Shown here: piece by piece, positions 47,989 through 57,519 of the stretch
Layout: each line of letters starts with the position of its first letter
Numbering within the stretch: position 1 is the stretch's first letter
Assembly (NCBI RefSeq): GCF_024199795.1
Contig: NZ_JANADK010000001.1
Span: 3,348,001 to 3,412,000, forward strand
DNA length: 64,000 nucleotides
Reading direction: 5' to 3'
From: Bradyrhizobium sp. CCGB01
GTDB lineage: Bacteria > Pseudomonadota > Alphaproteobacteria > Rhizobiales > Xanthobacteraceae
Program-made: the position numbers and the translations under genes
The notes under the pieces: generated by a model
Database searches by the model: none
Told to the model about the DNA's origin: nothing
What the model saw: the letters and a program-made list of their open reading frames with translations, nothing else

Positions 47989-48171
47989 CTATTCGGTGCG
48001 TTCTCTCGCCTTGGCCTCGCGGGCCAATCGTTCCGCCTTCAGGCGCTCGCGGTTTTCGTGGAAGGAGTGCTGGTCCTTCGCGTAGTCATTCATCGGCTTC
48101 TGCGTCTTGACAGGCTTGAACGCCTTGTTGGCTTCACGCTTGGCTCGATCAGAGGAATGATCTCTCAACAT
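47989..48171 (-). CDS. Small charged protein of unknown function (60 aa)
   Basis: The ATG at 48171 is ten bases behind GGAG; an ATG at 48183 lacks a ribosome-binding site. The product is very rich in Lys, Arg and Glu (SDRAKREANKAFKPVKTQK; HENRERLKAERLAREAKAR), probably helical and soluble. No known domain. It is convergent with bioB across the hairpin. About 400 bp upstream (48172-48570) hold nothing I recognise. Confidence 0.6.
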   Translation of the reverse strand: MLRDHSSDRAKREANKAFKPVKTQKPMNDYAKDQHSFHENRERLKAERLAREAKARERTE

Positions 48172-48570
48172 TTCGATCTCCATTTGATCAACGAGCGTGG
48201 TCCCGACAAGCGCCGGACGCGATGTCTCCCGCGCACAGGCTGATACGGATCGACGCCCTCTGGACGGGAAGGCGGCCAATTCTACGGCGTTGGGCGGGTC
48301 TCTTGCGAGGCGCTCAGTCACTCGCTGGGGAGGCGGCATGCTCGCTTCTGAAAGCACACCGGTCAAGGACATAACGAACAGCCGCCACATCTGTTCCGCG
48401 GGACCAGTCATATATTTCTCGACGATGGCATAATACCCCTGTTTTGCCCGACGCGTCAAAGGCAGTTCGAAAAAATCGAAATGTCTTTGCTGCCAATGAG
48501 TTGGCTACTGTGCATGGGGTTGTTTTTCAATTTTTAGTTTGAGCCTGCCCGCCCAACGGCATTCACATGC

Positions 48571-48601
48571 AAAAAAGGGCCGCCTCGAAGGGCGGCCCTT
48601 T
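48571..48601 (-). terminator. Rho-independent terminator of the gntR-oxc-frc operon
   Basis: AAAGGGCCGCC and GGCGGCCCTTT pair exactly with a 6-base loop. On the minus strand the stem is followed by TTTTTT. It lies 22 bp after the frc stop. Confidence 0.85.
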
Positions 48602-48623
48602 CGTCATTCTCTGATAGGTCCGC

Positions 48624-49901
48624 TTATTCGGCGGCCTGCTTCTGCGGCGGGTCGAGCGCGCCGGACTTGTGGATGTCGGCGACCTGGTGATCGCTGAAGC
48701 CGAGCACGCTGCGCAGGATCTCGTCGGTGTGCTCGCCGAGCAGCGGGGAGCGCTCCACCTCGCTCGGGGAGTCCGACAGCTTGATCGGATTGCCGACCGA
48801 GATGTACTTGCCGCGGGTGGGGTGGTCGACCTCGACCACGGTGCCGGTCGCGCGCAGCGACTGGTCCTCGGCGATCTCCTTCATCGACAGGATCGGGCCG
48901 CAGGGGATGTCGTCCTTGTTGAGGATTTCCATCGCCTCGAACTTCGTCTTGGTCATCGTCCACTGCTCGATGCGGGCGAAGATCTCGTTGAGGCGCGGCA
49001 GGCGGACGGCCGGCTTGGAATAGTTCGGATCGGTCTTCCAGGTGGGCTCGCCGATCACGTCGCAGATCTTCTCCCAGACCGGGGCCTGGGTGATGAAGTA
49101 GATGTAGGCGTTGGGATCGGTCTCCCAGCCCTTGCACTTCAGGATGCGGCCGGGCTGGCCACCGCCGGAATCGTTGCCGGCTCGCGGCACGGCGTCGCCG
49201 AACGGAATGCCTTCGCCGAACTGGCTGTATTCCTTGAGCGGGCCGTGGGCGAGGCGCTGCTGGTCGCGCAGCTTGACGCGGGCGAGGTTGAGCACGCCGT
49301 CCTGCATCGCGGCGGTGACCTTCTGGCCCTTGCCCGAATGCGTGCGCTGATAGAGCGCGGTGACGATGCCGAGCGCGAGGTGCAGGCCGGTGCCGCTGTC
49401 GCCGATCTGCGCGCCGGTGACGAGCGGCAGGCCGTCGCGGAAGCCGGTGGTCGAGGCGGCGCCGCCGGTGCACTGTGCGACGTTCTCATAGACCTTGCAG
49501 TCTTCGTACGGTCCGGGGCCGAAGCCCTTGATCGAGGCGACGATCATCTTCGGGTTGATCGCCTGGATCTTCTCCCAGGGGAAGCCCATGCGGTCGAGCA
49601 CGCCGGGGCCGAAATTCTCGACCAGCACGTCGCACTTCTTGATCAGCTCGGTGAGCACTTCCTTGCCCTTGGGGTTCTTGGTGTCGAGCGTGATCGAGCG
49701 CTTGTTGTGGTTGAGCATGGTGAAATACAGGCTGTCCACGTTCGGGATGTCCTGCAGCTGGCCGCGGGTGATGTCACCCACGCCCGGGCGTTCCACCTTG
49801 ATCACGTCGGCGCCGAACCACGCCAGCAGCTGCGTGCAGGTCGGGCCGGACTGGACGTGGGTGAAGTCGAGAATGCGAACGCCCTCGAGCGCTTTGGTCA
49901 T
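48624..49901 (-). CDS. frc: Formyl-CoA:oxalate CoA-transferase
   Basis: Transfers CoA from formyl-CoA to oxalate, making oxalyl-CoA and formate. The 425-aa class III CoA-transferase has the N-terminal [20 protein letters not shown], the catalytic aspartate at residue 168 in [12 protein letters not shown], and a glycine-rich loop, SGGGQPGR, that closes over the active site in the Oxalobacter enzyme. It follows oxc by 65 bp on the same strand and ends the gntR-oxc-frc unit. The start ATG is preceded by GGAGCAA. With oxc it forms the classical oxalate cycle in which formyl-CoA is regenerated. Confidence 0.95.
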   Translation of the reverse strand: MTKALEGVRILDFTHVQSGPTCTQLLAWFGADVIKVERPGVGDITRGQLQDIPNVDSLYFTMLNHNKRSITLDTKNPKGKEVLTELIKKCDVLVENFGPGVLDRMGFPWEKIQAINPKMIVASIKGFGPGPYEDCKVYENVAQCTGGAASTTGFRDGLPLVTGAQIGDSGTGLHLALGIVTALYQRTHSGKGQKVTAAMQDGVLNLARVKLRDQQRLAHGPLKEYSQFGEGIPFGDAVPRAGNDSGGGQPGRILKCKGWETDPNAYIYFITQAPVWEKICDVIGEPTWKTDPNYSKPAVRLPRLNEIFARIEQWTMTKTKFEAMEILNKDDIPCGPILSMKEIAEDQSLRATGTVVEVDHPTRGKYISVGNPIKLSDSPSEVERSPLLGEHTDEILRSVLGFSDHQVADIHKSGALDPPQKQAAE

Positions 49902-49966
49902 TGTGTTGCTCCGTACTCTGTGTCTGCCCCCGCCAACCGCAGGGATTAAAGGGTTGAGGGGTGGAC

Positions 49967-51700
49967 TTACTTCTTCTTCTGCAGAACGCTCTGCGGATTG
50001 AGGTTGCCGATGCGGCCGCTCTCAGAGCCCGCGGCCGGATCGATCACCGCATTGATGAGCGTCGGCTTGCCCGAGGTCATCGCCTCGTTGACGGCGCGCT
50101 TGAGCTCGTCGGGCGAGGTGGCATTCACGCCGACGCCGCCGAAGGCTTCCATCATCTTGTCGTAGCGCGCGCCCTTGACGAACACCGTCGTCGCCGGATC
50201 GGCGTTGACGCTGTTGACGTCGGTGCCGCGATAGATGCCGTCATTGTTGAAGATGACGACGCAGATCGGCAGGTTGTAGCGGCAGATGGTCTCGACTTCC
50301 ATGCCGGAGAAGCCGAAGGCCGAGTCGCCTTCCACCGCGAGCACGGGGTGACCGGTCTCGAGCGCCGCCGCGATCGCCTGGCCCATGCCGATGCCCATCA
50401 CGCCCCAGGTGCCGACGTCGAGACGCTTGCGCGGCCGGTACATGTCGATGACGCCGCGGGCGAGGTCGAGCGTGTTGGCGCCCTCGTTGACGAGGATCGC
50501 CTCGGGATGATCCTTGATCACGTTCTTCAGCACGCCGAGCGCGCCGTGATAGTCCATCGGCGACTTGTTGTTCATGAGCTTCGGCGCCATCTTGGCGACG
50601 TTCTCTTCGCGCTTGGACGAGATCGCCTTGGTCCATTCGGCGGGCGGGGCGGTCCAGCCCGAAGCCATCGCCTGATTGAAGGCCGAGACGACCGAGCCGA
50701 TGTCGCCGACGACGGGCGCGACGATCTCGACGTTGGAGTCCATTTCCCTCGGCTCGATGTCGACCTGGATGAACTTCTTGGGCGTCTCGCCCCAGCTCTT
50801 GCCCTTGCCGTGCGAGAGCAGCCAGTTCAGCCGCGCGCCGATCAGCAGCACGACGTCGGAGTCCTTGAGTACGGTCGAGCGGGCCGCACCGGCGCACTGC
50901 GGATGGGTGTCGGGGAGCAGGCCCTTGGCCATGCTCATCGGCAGGAAGGGAACGCCGCTCTTCTCGACGAAGCTCTTGATCTCCTCGTCAGCCTGCGCGT
51001 AGGCCGCGCCCTTGCCGAGGATGATGAGCGGGCGTTTTGCGCTCTTGAGCACGTCGAGCGCGCGCTTGATCGAAGCGGGCGAGGGGATCTGCGCGGGAGC
51101 TGCGTCGATCACCTTGACCAGCGACTTCTGGCCGGCATCGGCGTTCATCACCTGGCCGAACAGTTTTGCTGGCAGGTCGAGATAGACGCCGCCCGGACGG
51201 CCCGAGACCGCGGCGCGGATGGCGCGGGCAAGGCCGATGCCGATGTCCTGGGCGTGCAGCACGCGATAGGCCGCCTTGCACAGCGGCTTGGCGATCGCGA
51301 GCTGGTCCATCTCCTCATAGTCGCCCTGCTGGAGGTCGACGATCTCGCGCTCGGAGGAGCCCGAGATCAGGATCATCGGATAGCAATTGGTGGTGGCGTG
51401 CGCGAGCGCGGTGAGACCGTTGAGGAAACCCGGCGCGGAGACCGTGAGGCAGACGCCGGGCTTCTTGGTGAGGTAGCCGGCGATGCCTGCGGCGTAGCCG
51501 GCGTTCTGCTCGTGGCGGAAGGAGATCACGCGGATGCCTTCGGCCTGCGCCATGCGGCCCAAATCCGTGATCGGGATGCCCGGCACATTATAGATGGTGT
51601 TGATGCCGTTCAGCTTGAGCGCGTCGATGACGAGATGAAAACCATCCGTCAATTCCTGCTCGGTGCCCGGTGCTTCGGACTTGGTCGCGGTATTCAGCAT
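49967..51700 (-). CDS. oxc: Oxalyl-CoA decarboxylase
   Basis: Thiamine diphosphate enzyme that converts oxalyl-CoA to formyl-CoA and CO2. The 577-aa protein has the cofactor-activating Glu64 ([13 protein letters not shown]) and the thiamine-binding motif beginning [18 protein letters not shown], ending in a conserved NN. The central ADP/CoA-binding domain has [16 protein letters not shown]. These match Oxc of Oxalobacter and other oxalotrophs. The gene lies 62 bp after gntR and 65 bp before frc. Expression is probably controlled from the operator at 52551-52567, upstream of gntR. Confidence 0.96.
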   Translation of the reverse strand: MLNTATKSEAPGTEQELTDGFHLVIDALKLNGINTIYNVPGIPITDLGRMAQAEGIRVISFRHEQNAGYAAGIAGYLTKKPGVCLTVSAPGFLNGLTALAHATTNCYPMILISGSSEREIVDLQQGDYEEMDQLAIAKPLCKAAYRVLHAQDIGIGLARAIRAAVSGRPGGVYLDLPAKLFGQVMNADAGQKSLVKVIDAAPAQIPSPASIKRALDVLKSAKRPLIILGKGAAYAQADEEIKSFVEKSGVPFLPMSMAKGLLPDTHPQCAGAARSTVLKDSDVVLLIGARLNWLLSHGKGKSWGETPKKFIQVDIEPREMDSNVEIVAPVVGDIGSVVSAFNQAMASGWTAPPAEWTKAISSKREENVAKMAPKLMNNKSPMDYHGALGVLKNVIKDHPEAILVNEGANTLDLARGVIDMYRPRKRLDVGTWGVMGIGMGQAIAAALETGHPVLAVEGDSAFGFSGMEVETICRYNLPICVVIFNNDGIYRGTDVNSVNADPATTVFVKGARYDKMMEAFGGVGVNATSPDELKRAVNEAMTSGKPTLINAVIDPAAGSESGRIGNLNPQSVLQKKK

Positions 51701-51762
51701 GGGCCTTGTCTCCCTGGTCTCAAGTTAGTGGGGCGAGTGCTTCGCCCTTCTGGTGAACGTTG

Positions 51763-52494
51763 CTACGTGAAGAGTTCCTGGCCGTGCGCCTCGACGTAGG
51801 CGGCAAGGCCAAGGGTGTGGTCGCGGGTGCGCTTCTCGGCGAGCTCGGTGTCGCGCGATTCCAGCGCTTCGATCATGCCGAGATGCTCGGGCAGGGAGGT
51901 CGCGGTGCGATCCTTCCGTCCGATCGTCAGTTGCCGGTAGCCGCGCACGTGCAGCAGCAGGTCGTTGGTGAGATCGACCAGCACGGGCGATTCCGAGAGC
52001 GAGATCAGCGCCTGGTGAAAGGCGATGTTGGCGCGCGAATATTCCTCGACATGGTCCTCGGGCAGGCGGTCCTTGCCGAAGTCCTTGAAGAAGTCGCGCA
52101 GCGCCGAGATGTCCTTCTTGCGCGCGGTGGTGGTGATGAGGCGGGCCGCCATGCTCTCCAGCGCCGCCCAGGCGCGGATCATGTCGACGATCTCGCTCTT
52201 GGTTCTGCGCACCACCATGATGCCGCGGCGCGGAACCGTCTTCACGAAGCCGTCCTGCTCGAGCATCGCGATGGCTTCGCGGATCGGCGTGCGGCTCACG
52301 CCCAGCCGTTCGGACAACGCGCGCTCGTCGAGCATGACGGGCTCGGGCGTCGAATAGATGTCCATCTTGAGGATGGCTTCCTTCAAGGCGTCATACGCCT
52401 TGTTCTTGAAGCTGCTCTCCGGGGCAATACGAACGATTGCGATATCTGCCTCGGCCATATTCGGCAACGCCTTGGTTGGTTTCCGCAGTGACAC
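51763..52494 (-). CDS. GntR-family (FCD) regulator, candidate repressor of the oxalate regulon
   Basis: The start is the GTG at 52494, six bases behind a perfect GGAGGAG; the longer open frame upstream has no such site and runs into the operator. The 243-aa protein has an N-terminal winged helix (ERLGVSRTPIREAIAMLEQDG) and a C-terminal FCD ligand-binding domain with histidines suited to metal and carboxylate binding (ANIAFHQALISLSES, HVRGYRQL, EHLGMIEAL). It is first in the gntR-oxc-frc operon, and its own promoter carries one of the seven recurring dyads. I infer autoregulation and control of the whole set; the ligand might be oxalate, oxalyl-CoA or formate. Confidence 0.88.
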   Translation of the reverse strand: MSLRKPTKALPNMAEADIAIVRIAPESSFKNKAYDALKEAILKMDIYSTPEPVMLDERALSERLGVSRTPIREAIAMLEQDGFVKTVPRRGIMVVRRTKSEIVDMIRAWAALESMAARLITTTARKKDISALRDFFKDFGKDRLPEDHVEEYSRANIAFHQALISLSESPVLVDLTNDLLLHVRGYRQLTIGRKDRTATSLPEHLGMIEALESRDTELAEKRTRDHTLGLAAYVEAHGQELFT

Positions 52495-52550
52495 GACGAA
52501 TCTCCTCCAGTGGGAGTCGTCTTTTACAGGATTATTAACGGGAAAGTTTT

Positions 52551-52567
52551 TGGCATACCACATGCCA
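52551..52567 (-). promoter_or_regulatory. Putative oxalate-regulon operator, site 6 (gntR-oxc-frc)
   Basis: TGGCATACCACATGCCA has a 6-5-6 dyad. On the minus strand a canonical TTGACA (52571-52576) lies three bases upstream, so the site fills the spacer of the gntR promoter. It is 56 bp upstream of the GTG start. Confidence 0.7.
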
Positions 52568-52631
52568 GAATGTCAAGCTGGCTATTTTTTGCGGCGTTCT
52601 AAGGTACGCGGCGGCTTGACAAGTTGGCTTC

Positions 52632-52648
52632 TGGCATACCAAATGCCA
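52632..52648 (+). promoter_or_regulatory. Putative oxalate-regulon operator, site 7 (acyl-CoA synthetase)
   Basis: TGGCATACCAAATGCCA differs from site 6 at one central base. On the plus strand TTGACA (52616-52621) precedes it by ten bases, so the site would cover the -10 region of the promoter for the gene at 52807. The leader to that start is about 160 bp; nothing else was seen in the 312-bp divergent gap. Confidence 0.7.
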
Positions 52649-52806
52649 TCGCCAGCCATTTTTGATCCAAGGCGGCGGAGTAATGTTGGCTTTATGCCAC
52701 TCCGTTCCGCGACATGGAACAGAGCGCGGCGAATGGCAAGCATCACCGGCAGCCGCAACACGCGCGCGCTTTGAAAAGAACGAACTGAGGTCAAGGGAGA
52801 AGCCAC

Positions 52807-54936
52807 ATGTCCAATTCCAAAGATGCCGTCCGCAAGGTGCTCGACCAGGTCAAGGCGGACAACCGCACCAGCCTGACGGCGCCGGAAGGCAAGCTGGTCT
52901 GCGACGCCTACGGCATTCCGGTGCCGAAGGAAGGCGTGGCGAAGTCGGCGGGCGAGGCCGGCAAGATGGCGTCCTCGATGGGCTTCCCGGTGGTGATGAA
53001 GATCGTCTCGCCGGACATTCTCCACAAGACCGAAGCCGGCGGCGTCATCGTCGGCCTCAAGACGGCCGAGGATGCCGAGAAGGCCTACGAGACCATTCTC
53101 TCCAACGCCAAGAAATACAAGGCCGACGCCAAGATCGAGGGCGTCCAGGTGCAGCAGATGCTGGCCGGCGGCACCGAAGTCATCGTCGGTTCCATCACCG
53201 ACGGCTCATTCGGCAAGCTGGTCGCCTTCGGCCTCGGCGGCGTGCTGGTCGAAGTCTTGAAGGACATCACCTTCCGCCTCGCGCCCGCGACCAAGGAAGA
53301 CGCGCTCTCGATGCTCGACGGCATCCAGGCGCATGAGATCCTGAAGGGCGTGCGCGGCGGCGAGCCGGTGAACCGGACGGCGCTCGCCGATGTCATCGTC
53401 AAGGTCTCGCAGCTCGTGACCGATTTCCCTGAAATCGTAGAGCTCGACCTCAACCCGGTGTTCGCGACGGCGAAGAACGCGATCGCGGCCGACGTCCGCA
53501 TCGTCGTCGACTTCGCCTACGTTCCGAAGCCGAAGCCGCGCCCGACCGAAGAGATCGTCGCGGCCATGAGCCGCATCATGCAGCCCAAGGCGGTCGCCGT
53601 GGTCGGCGCCTCGGCCGAAGACGGCAAGATCGGCAACTCCGTGATGAAGAACCTCATCAACGGCGGCTACAAGGGCGACATCTATCCGATCCATCCCAAG
53701 GCCGCCGAGATCCTCGGCTACAAGGCGTACAAGAGCGTCAAGGACGTGCCGGGCGTGATCGACACCGCCGTGTTCGCGATCCCCGCCAAGTTCGTGGCCG
53801 CGGCGCTTACCGAGTGCGGCGAGAAGAAAATCCCCGGCGCGGTGCTGATCCCGTCGGGCTTCGCTGAAGCCGGCGCGCCGGAATTGCAGGCCGAGATCGT
53901 CGAGGTCGGCAAGAAGTACGACATCCGCCTGATGGGGCCGAACATCTACGGCTTCTATTACACGCCGGCCAATCTCTGCGCGACCTTCTGCACGGCTTAC
54001 GACGTCAAGGGCCACGCGGCGCTGTCGTCGCAGTCGGGCGGCATCGGCATGGCCATCATCGGCTTCTCTCGTTCGGCCAAGATGGGCGTCTCCGCGATCG
54101 TCGGCCTCGGCAACAAGTCCGACATCGACGAGGACGATCTGCTCGCCTTCTTCGAGCAGGACCCGAACACCAATTTGATCGCGCAGCACTGCGAAGACCT
54201 CAAGGACGGCCGTGCCTTCGCGGAAGCCGCCAAGCGCGTCTCCAAGAAGAAGCCGGTCGTCGTGCTCAAGGCCGGCCGCACCTCGGCCGGCGCCAAGGCG
54301 GCGTCCTCGCACACCGGTGCGCTCGCCGGTAACGACAAGATCTACGAGGACGTCCTGGCGCAGTCGGGCGTGATCCGCGCCCGCAGCTTGCGGCAACTGC
54401 TCGAATTCGCCCGCGGCGTGCCGGTGCTGCCGACCCCGAAGGGCGAGAACGTGCTGATCATCACCGGTGCCGGCGGCTCGGGCGTGCTGCTGTCGGACTC
54501 CTGCGTCGACAACGGCCTGTCGCTGATGTCGATGCCGCCGGATCTCGACGCGGCCTTCCGCAAGTTCATCCCGCCGTTCGGTGCGGCCGGAAATCCTGTG
54601 GATATCACCGGCGGCGAGCCGCCGATCACCTACGTCAACACGGTGAAGCTCGGCCTGTCGGATGAGCGCATCCACTCGCTGATCCTCGGTTACTGGCACA
54701 CCATCGTCACGCCGCCGATGGTGTTCGCCCGCAACATGGTCGAGGTGAAGAAGGAGATGGAGGCCAAGGGCTTCGTGAAGCCGATCGTGGCCTCGCTCGC
54801 CGGCGACGTCGAGGTCGAGGAAGCCGCCGAATATCTCTACCAGAACGGCATCCCGGCCTATGCGTATTCGACCGAGCTGCCGGTCGAGGTCTTGGGCGCC
54901 AAGTACAAATGGGCGCGCGGGGCAGGGCTGCTCTGA
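52807..54936 (+). CDS. NDP-forming acyl-CoA synthetase, beta-alpha fused form
   Basis: A 709-aa protein of the acyl-CoA synthetase (NDP-forming) superfamily. The ATP-grasp (beta) half comes first (about residues 20-235, KLVCDAYGIPVPKEG, DILHKTEAGGVIVG, LDLNPVF). It is followed by the CoA-binding and ligase (alpha) half, with the CoA-binding motif VAVVGASAEDGKIGNSV near residue 260. The phosphorylated histidine is at 502 in ASSHTGALAGND. It makes acyl-CoA with ATP, ADP and phosphate. It is divergent from gntR-oxc-frc with its own operator, so an oxalate or related acid is the probable substrate, which is inference. It could bypass Frc. Confidence 0.88.
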   Translation: MSNSKDAVRKVLDQVKADNRTSLTAPEGKLVCDAYGIPVPKEGVAKSAGEAGKMASSMGFPVVMKIVSPDILHKTEAGGVIVGLKTAEDAEKAYETILSNAKKYKADAKIEGVQVQQMLAGGTEVIVGSITDGSFGKLVAFGLGGVLVEVLKDITFRLAPATKEDALSMLDGIQAHEILKGVRGGEPVNRTALADVIVKVSQLVTDFPEIVELDLNPVFATAKNAIAADVRIVVDFAYVPKPKPRPTEEIVAAMSRIMQPKAVAVVGASAEDGKIGNSVMKNLINGGYKGDIYPIHPKAAEILGYKAYKSVKDVPGVIDTAVFAIPAKFVAAALTECGEKKIPGAVLIPSGFAEAGAPELQAEIVEVGKKYDIRLMGPNIYGFYYTPANLCATFCTAYDVKGHAALSSQSGGIGMAIIGFSRSAKMGVSAIVGLGNKSDIDEDDLLAFFEQDPNTNLIAQHCEDLKDGRAFAEAAKRVSKKKPVVVLKAGRTSAGAKAASSHTGALAGNDKIYEDVLAQSGVIRARSLRQLLEFARGVPVLPTPKGENVLIITGAGGSGVLLSDSCVDNGLSLMSMPPDLDAAFRKFIPPFGAAGNPVDITGGEPPITYVNTVKLGLSDERIHSLILGYWHTIVTPPMVFARNMVEVKKEMEAKGFVKPIVASLAGDVEVEEAAEYLYQNGIPAYAYSTELPVEVLGAKYKWARGAGLL

Positions 54937-54947
54937 GCTGGCGTTCG

Positions 54948-55090
54948 CCTCTCCCCGCTTGCGGGGAGAGGCCGAATTCGAGCAAAGCTCGAATTCGGGT
55001 GAGGGGGAGCTTCCGCGAGTCTAACTGCTGCCGTCCTTGCGGAGGCTCCCCCTCACCCTGACCCTCTCCCCGCAAGCGGGGAGAGGGGAA
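54948..55090. repeat. Interspersed palindromic repeat, family E
   Basis: Three nested hairpins. CCTCTCCCCGCTTGCGGGGAGAGG and CCCTCTCCCCGCAAGCGGGG AGAGGG are each self-complementary and also pair with each other. GAATTCGAGCAAAGCTCGAATTC forms an inner hairpin. GAGGGGGAGCTTCCGC pairs with GCGGAGGCTCCCCCTC. It lies between the acyl-CoA synthetase and the iclR start, and could serve as a transcript-end structure for the former. Confidence 0.85.
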
Positions 55091-55099
55091 GAAGAACCA

Positions 55100-55954
55100 A
55101 TGCAGGTCGCGATGAGCAAGAACGTGATCCGGCGCAAATCGCTCGAGCCCCGATCGCCATCGGAGGCCGACCACGATGCGCGCGACGGCGGCGTGCAATC
55201 CGTCGACCGCGCGCTGTCGATCCTCGAAACGCTGGCAGAGGACGACGAGGGGTACCGCCTCAGCGACCTCGCCGTCCGCACCGGCTTGTCGGCCTCAACC
55301 GTACACCGCCTGCTGGCGACGCTGGAAAGCCGCCGCTTCGTGCAGTTCGACCGCGCCGAATCCAAATGGCATGTCGGCGTGCGCAGCTTCACGGTGGGCG
55401 CGAGTTTCGCGCGACGGCGCAATTTTTCGGCGCAGGCGATTCCTTACCTGCGCAAGCTGCGCGATCTCACCCGCGAGACCGCCAACCTTGCCGTGGTCGA
55501 CGACGAATTCATCATCGTGCTGACCCGCATGGAGAGCCGCGAGATCATGCGCTCGCTGACCCAGGTCGGCGGCCGCGTCGCGATGGTGACGTCGGGCGTC
55601 GGCAAGGCGGTGCTTGCGACCTATTCCGACGAGGACGTCGGTGCCGTCATCCGCCATCACGGCATGCCCCGCCTGACCGAGAAATCGATCGTGCGGCCGA
55701 GCGACCTGTTCAAGGAGCTCGAAAAAATCCGCAAGCAGGGCTACGCGCTCGACGATGAAGAGGCCTGCATGGGCCTGCGCTGTATTGCCGCAGTGGTCTA
55801 CAACGACTGCGGCGAGCCGCTCGCGGCGATTTCCGTCTCGGGCATGACCAGCCGCCTGACCGACGACAGATTGCCGGAAATCGGCCAGATCGTGCGCGAG
55901 GTCGCCGGCGAGCTGACGGCTGCACTCGGCGGGGTGATGCCGAAGGCCCGCTAA
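55100..55954 (+). CDS. IclR-family transcriptional regulator
   Basis: The 284-aa protein starts at the ATG at 55100, just after repeat E. An upstream in-frame start would translate the repeat and is rejected. The N-terminal winged helix (SVDRALSILETLAEDDEG and LSDLAVRTGLSASTVHRLLA) is followed by the IclR effector domain (VTSGVGKAVLATYSDEDVG; DDEEACMGLRCIAAVVYN). Effectors of relatives include glyoxylate and pyruvate (AllR/IclR). The following tctCBA-ade-gcl-hyi genes make a glyoxylate or purine-related role plausible, but that is inference. Confidence 0.87.
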   Translation: MQVAMSKNVIRRKSLEPRSPSEADHDARDGGVQSVDRALSILETLAEDDEGYRLSDLAVRTGLSASTVHRLLATLESRRFVQFDRAESKWHVGVRSFTVGASFARRRNFSAQAIPYLRKLRDLTRETANLAVVDDEFIIVLTRMESREIMRSLTQVGGRVAMVTSGVGKAVLATYSDEDVGAVIRHHGMPRLTEKSIVRPSDLFKELEKIRKQGYALDDEEACMGLRCIAAVVYNDCGEPLAAISVSGMTSRLTDDRLPEIGQIVREVAGELTAALGGVMPKAR

Positions 55955-55990
55955 CAGGGAACCTGGGCGGCGTCGCTGGACAGCATCGGC

Positions 55991-56016
55991 CGTTTTGGCT
56001 GATATGCGACCAAACG
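55991..56016. promoter_or_regulatory. Imperfect dyad upstream of tctCBA copy 2
   Basis: CGTTTTGG and CCAAACG flank an 11-base spacer, about 50 bp before the tctC start at 56069. It is a candidate operator for the adjacent IclR protein; evidence is symmetry and position only. Confidence 0.35.
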
Positions 56017-56068
56017 ACACAATGCGGCAAACGATCAACACGTCCGCATGAGCCTGGAGAATGCCCTC

Positions 56069-57037
56069 ATGTTTCGATTTCCCGCGCGCCTCGTCGGCGC
56101 AGCCGTCGCGCTGACCCTTGCGGCGGCCACGCCGTCCCTGGCCCAGCAGCTCGAGCTCAAGCTGATGGCGCCGGCGGCCCCGGGCGGTGGCTGGGACCAG
56201 ACCGCGCGCTCGATGCAACAGGCGCTGGTGGCCGCGGGCGTCGCGCGCAGCGTGCAGGTCACCAACGTTCCCGGCGCCGGCGGAAGCGTCGGCATCGCCC
56301 AGTTCGTCAACGGCGCCAAGGGCGACGGCAACCAGTTGATGGTCAACGGTTTCGTCATGGTGGGCGCGCTCGCCATGAACAAGTCGCCCGTGACGCTCGA
56401 GCAGGTGACGCCGATCGCGCGCCTCACCGAGGAAATCCAGGTGATCGTGGTGCCCGCGAATTCGCCGATCAAGAATGCGCAGGATCTGGCCGCCGCGGTG
56501 AAGGCCGATATCGCCAAGGTGACCTTCGCCGGCGGCTCGGCCGGCGGCGTCGACCATGTGATGGCAGCGTTGTTCGCCGGCGCCGTCGGCGCCGACGCCA
56601 AGAAGATCAACTACATCCCGTTCTCCGGCGGCGGCGAGTCGCTGGCGGCGATCCTCGGCGGCAAGGTCACCGCGGGCATTTCGGGCCTCAGCGAGTATGA
56701 AGGCCAGATCAAGTCCGGCAAGCTGCGCGCGATCGGCGTGACCTCGGAGAAGCGCATCGCAGGCAGCGACATCCCGACCTTCAAGGAGCAAGGCGTCGAC
56801 CTCGTGATCGCCAACTGGCGCTCGGTAGTCGCGCCTCCCGGCATCACGCCGGAGCAGCGCAAGACGCTCAGCGACGCGGTGGAAAAGATGGTCAAATCAG
56901 ATGCCTGGAAGGAAATCCTCAAGCAGAAGGGCTGGGAGGATGCCTATCTCGGCGGCGACGCCTTCGCCGACTTCCTGAAGAAGGAAACGGTGCGCGTCAC
57001 CGACGTGCTGAAGTCGGTTGGCCTGGTCAAGTCATGA
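56069..57037 (+). CDS. tctC: Tripartite tricarboxylate transporter, periplasmic binding protein TctC (copy 2)
   Basis: The 322-aa solute-binding protein starts at the ATG at 56069, nine bases behind GGAGA; an ATG at 56048 lacks such a site. The signal peptide is MFRFPARLVGAAVALTLAAA, ending near SLAQQ. The family motifs MAPAAPGGGWDQTARSMQ and NVPGAGGSVGIAQFV are present. It is not closely similar to the TctC at 39678, so the two systems are unlikely to be recent duplicates. The stop overlaps the tctB start (ATGA). The substrate is probably a small carboxylate. Confidence 0.9.
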   Translation: MFRFPARLVGAAVALTLAAATPSLAQQLELKLMAPAAPGGGWDQTARSMQQALVAAGVARSVQVTNVPGAGGSVGIAQFVNGAKGDGNQLMVNGFVMVGALAMNKSPVTLEQVTPIARLTEEIQVIVVPANSPIKNAQDLAAAVKADIAKVTFAGGSAGGVDHVMAALFAGAVGADAKKINYIPFSGGGESLAAILGGKVTAGISGLSEYEGQIKSGKLRAIGVTSEKRIAGSDIPTFKEQGVDLVIANWRSVVAPPGITPEQRKTLSDAVEKMVKSDAWKEILKQKGWEDAYLGGDAFADFLKKETVRVTDVLKSVGLVKS

Positions 57038-57519
57038 CCTCAGGCGATCCCGCCCAGCCGCCGCGGCGCGTCGATCGCGCCGGCATCATCATCGCTGCAC
57101 TGCTCGCAGGTCTCGCCGCGGTGCTGGTCTGGGACGCGCGGGGCCTGCAATCCACCGCGATGTACGGGATGGGGCCCGAGGCGATGCCGGTCGTGGTCGC
57201 CAGCGGCCTTGCGCTGCTCGCGATCGGCAATTTCATCGACGCGCTGCGCGGCAATCTGCCGGCGCGCGAGAGCGCCGATCCCGTGCCGGTGTTTCTGATC
57301 CTGGTCGGTCTGGCACTGTTGATCGGCATCATCGGCTTGGGCGGCGGCTTTATTCTGGCGACATCGGCGCTGTTTGTGACGACGTCGGCGGCCTTTGGGC
57401 GCCGCGCCATCCTTGTCGACAGCGTCATCGCCCTCGTGATGTCCACCCTCATCTATCTCGCGTTTGACCGGCTGCTCACGCTCAGCCTTCCGACCGGACC
57501 GCTGGAGCGCCTGCTGTGA
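57034..57519 (+). CDS. tctB: Tripartite tricarboxylate transporter, small membrane subunit TctB (copy 2)
   Basis: The 161-aa protein has four predicted membrane helices (about residues 14-32, 48-66, 86-120 and 128-150) and the [12 protein letters not shown] motif, in the position expected for TctB. It overlaps tctC upstream and tctA downstream by 4 bp each (ATGA both times), so all three genes are translationally coupled. Confidence 0.9.
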   Translation: MTSGDPAQPPRRVDRAGIIIAALLAGLAAVLVWDARGLQSTAMYGMGPEAMPVVVASGLALLAIGNFIDALRGNLPARESADPVPVFLILVGLALLIGIIGLGGGFILATSALFVTTSAAFGRRAILVDSVIALVMSTLIYLAFDRLLTLSLPTGPLERLL

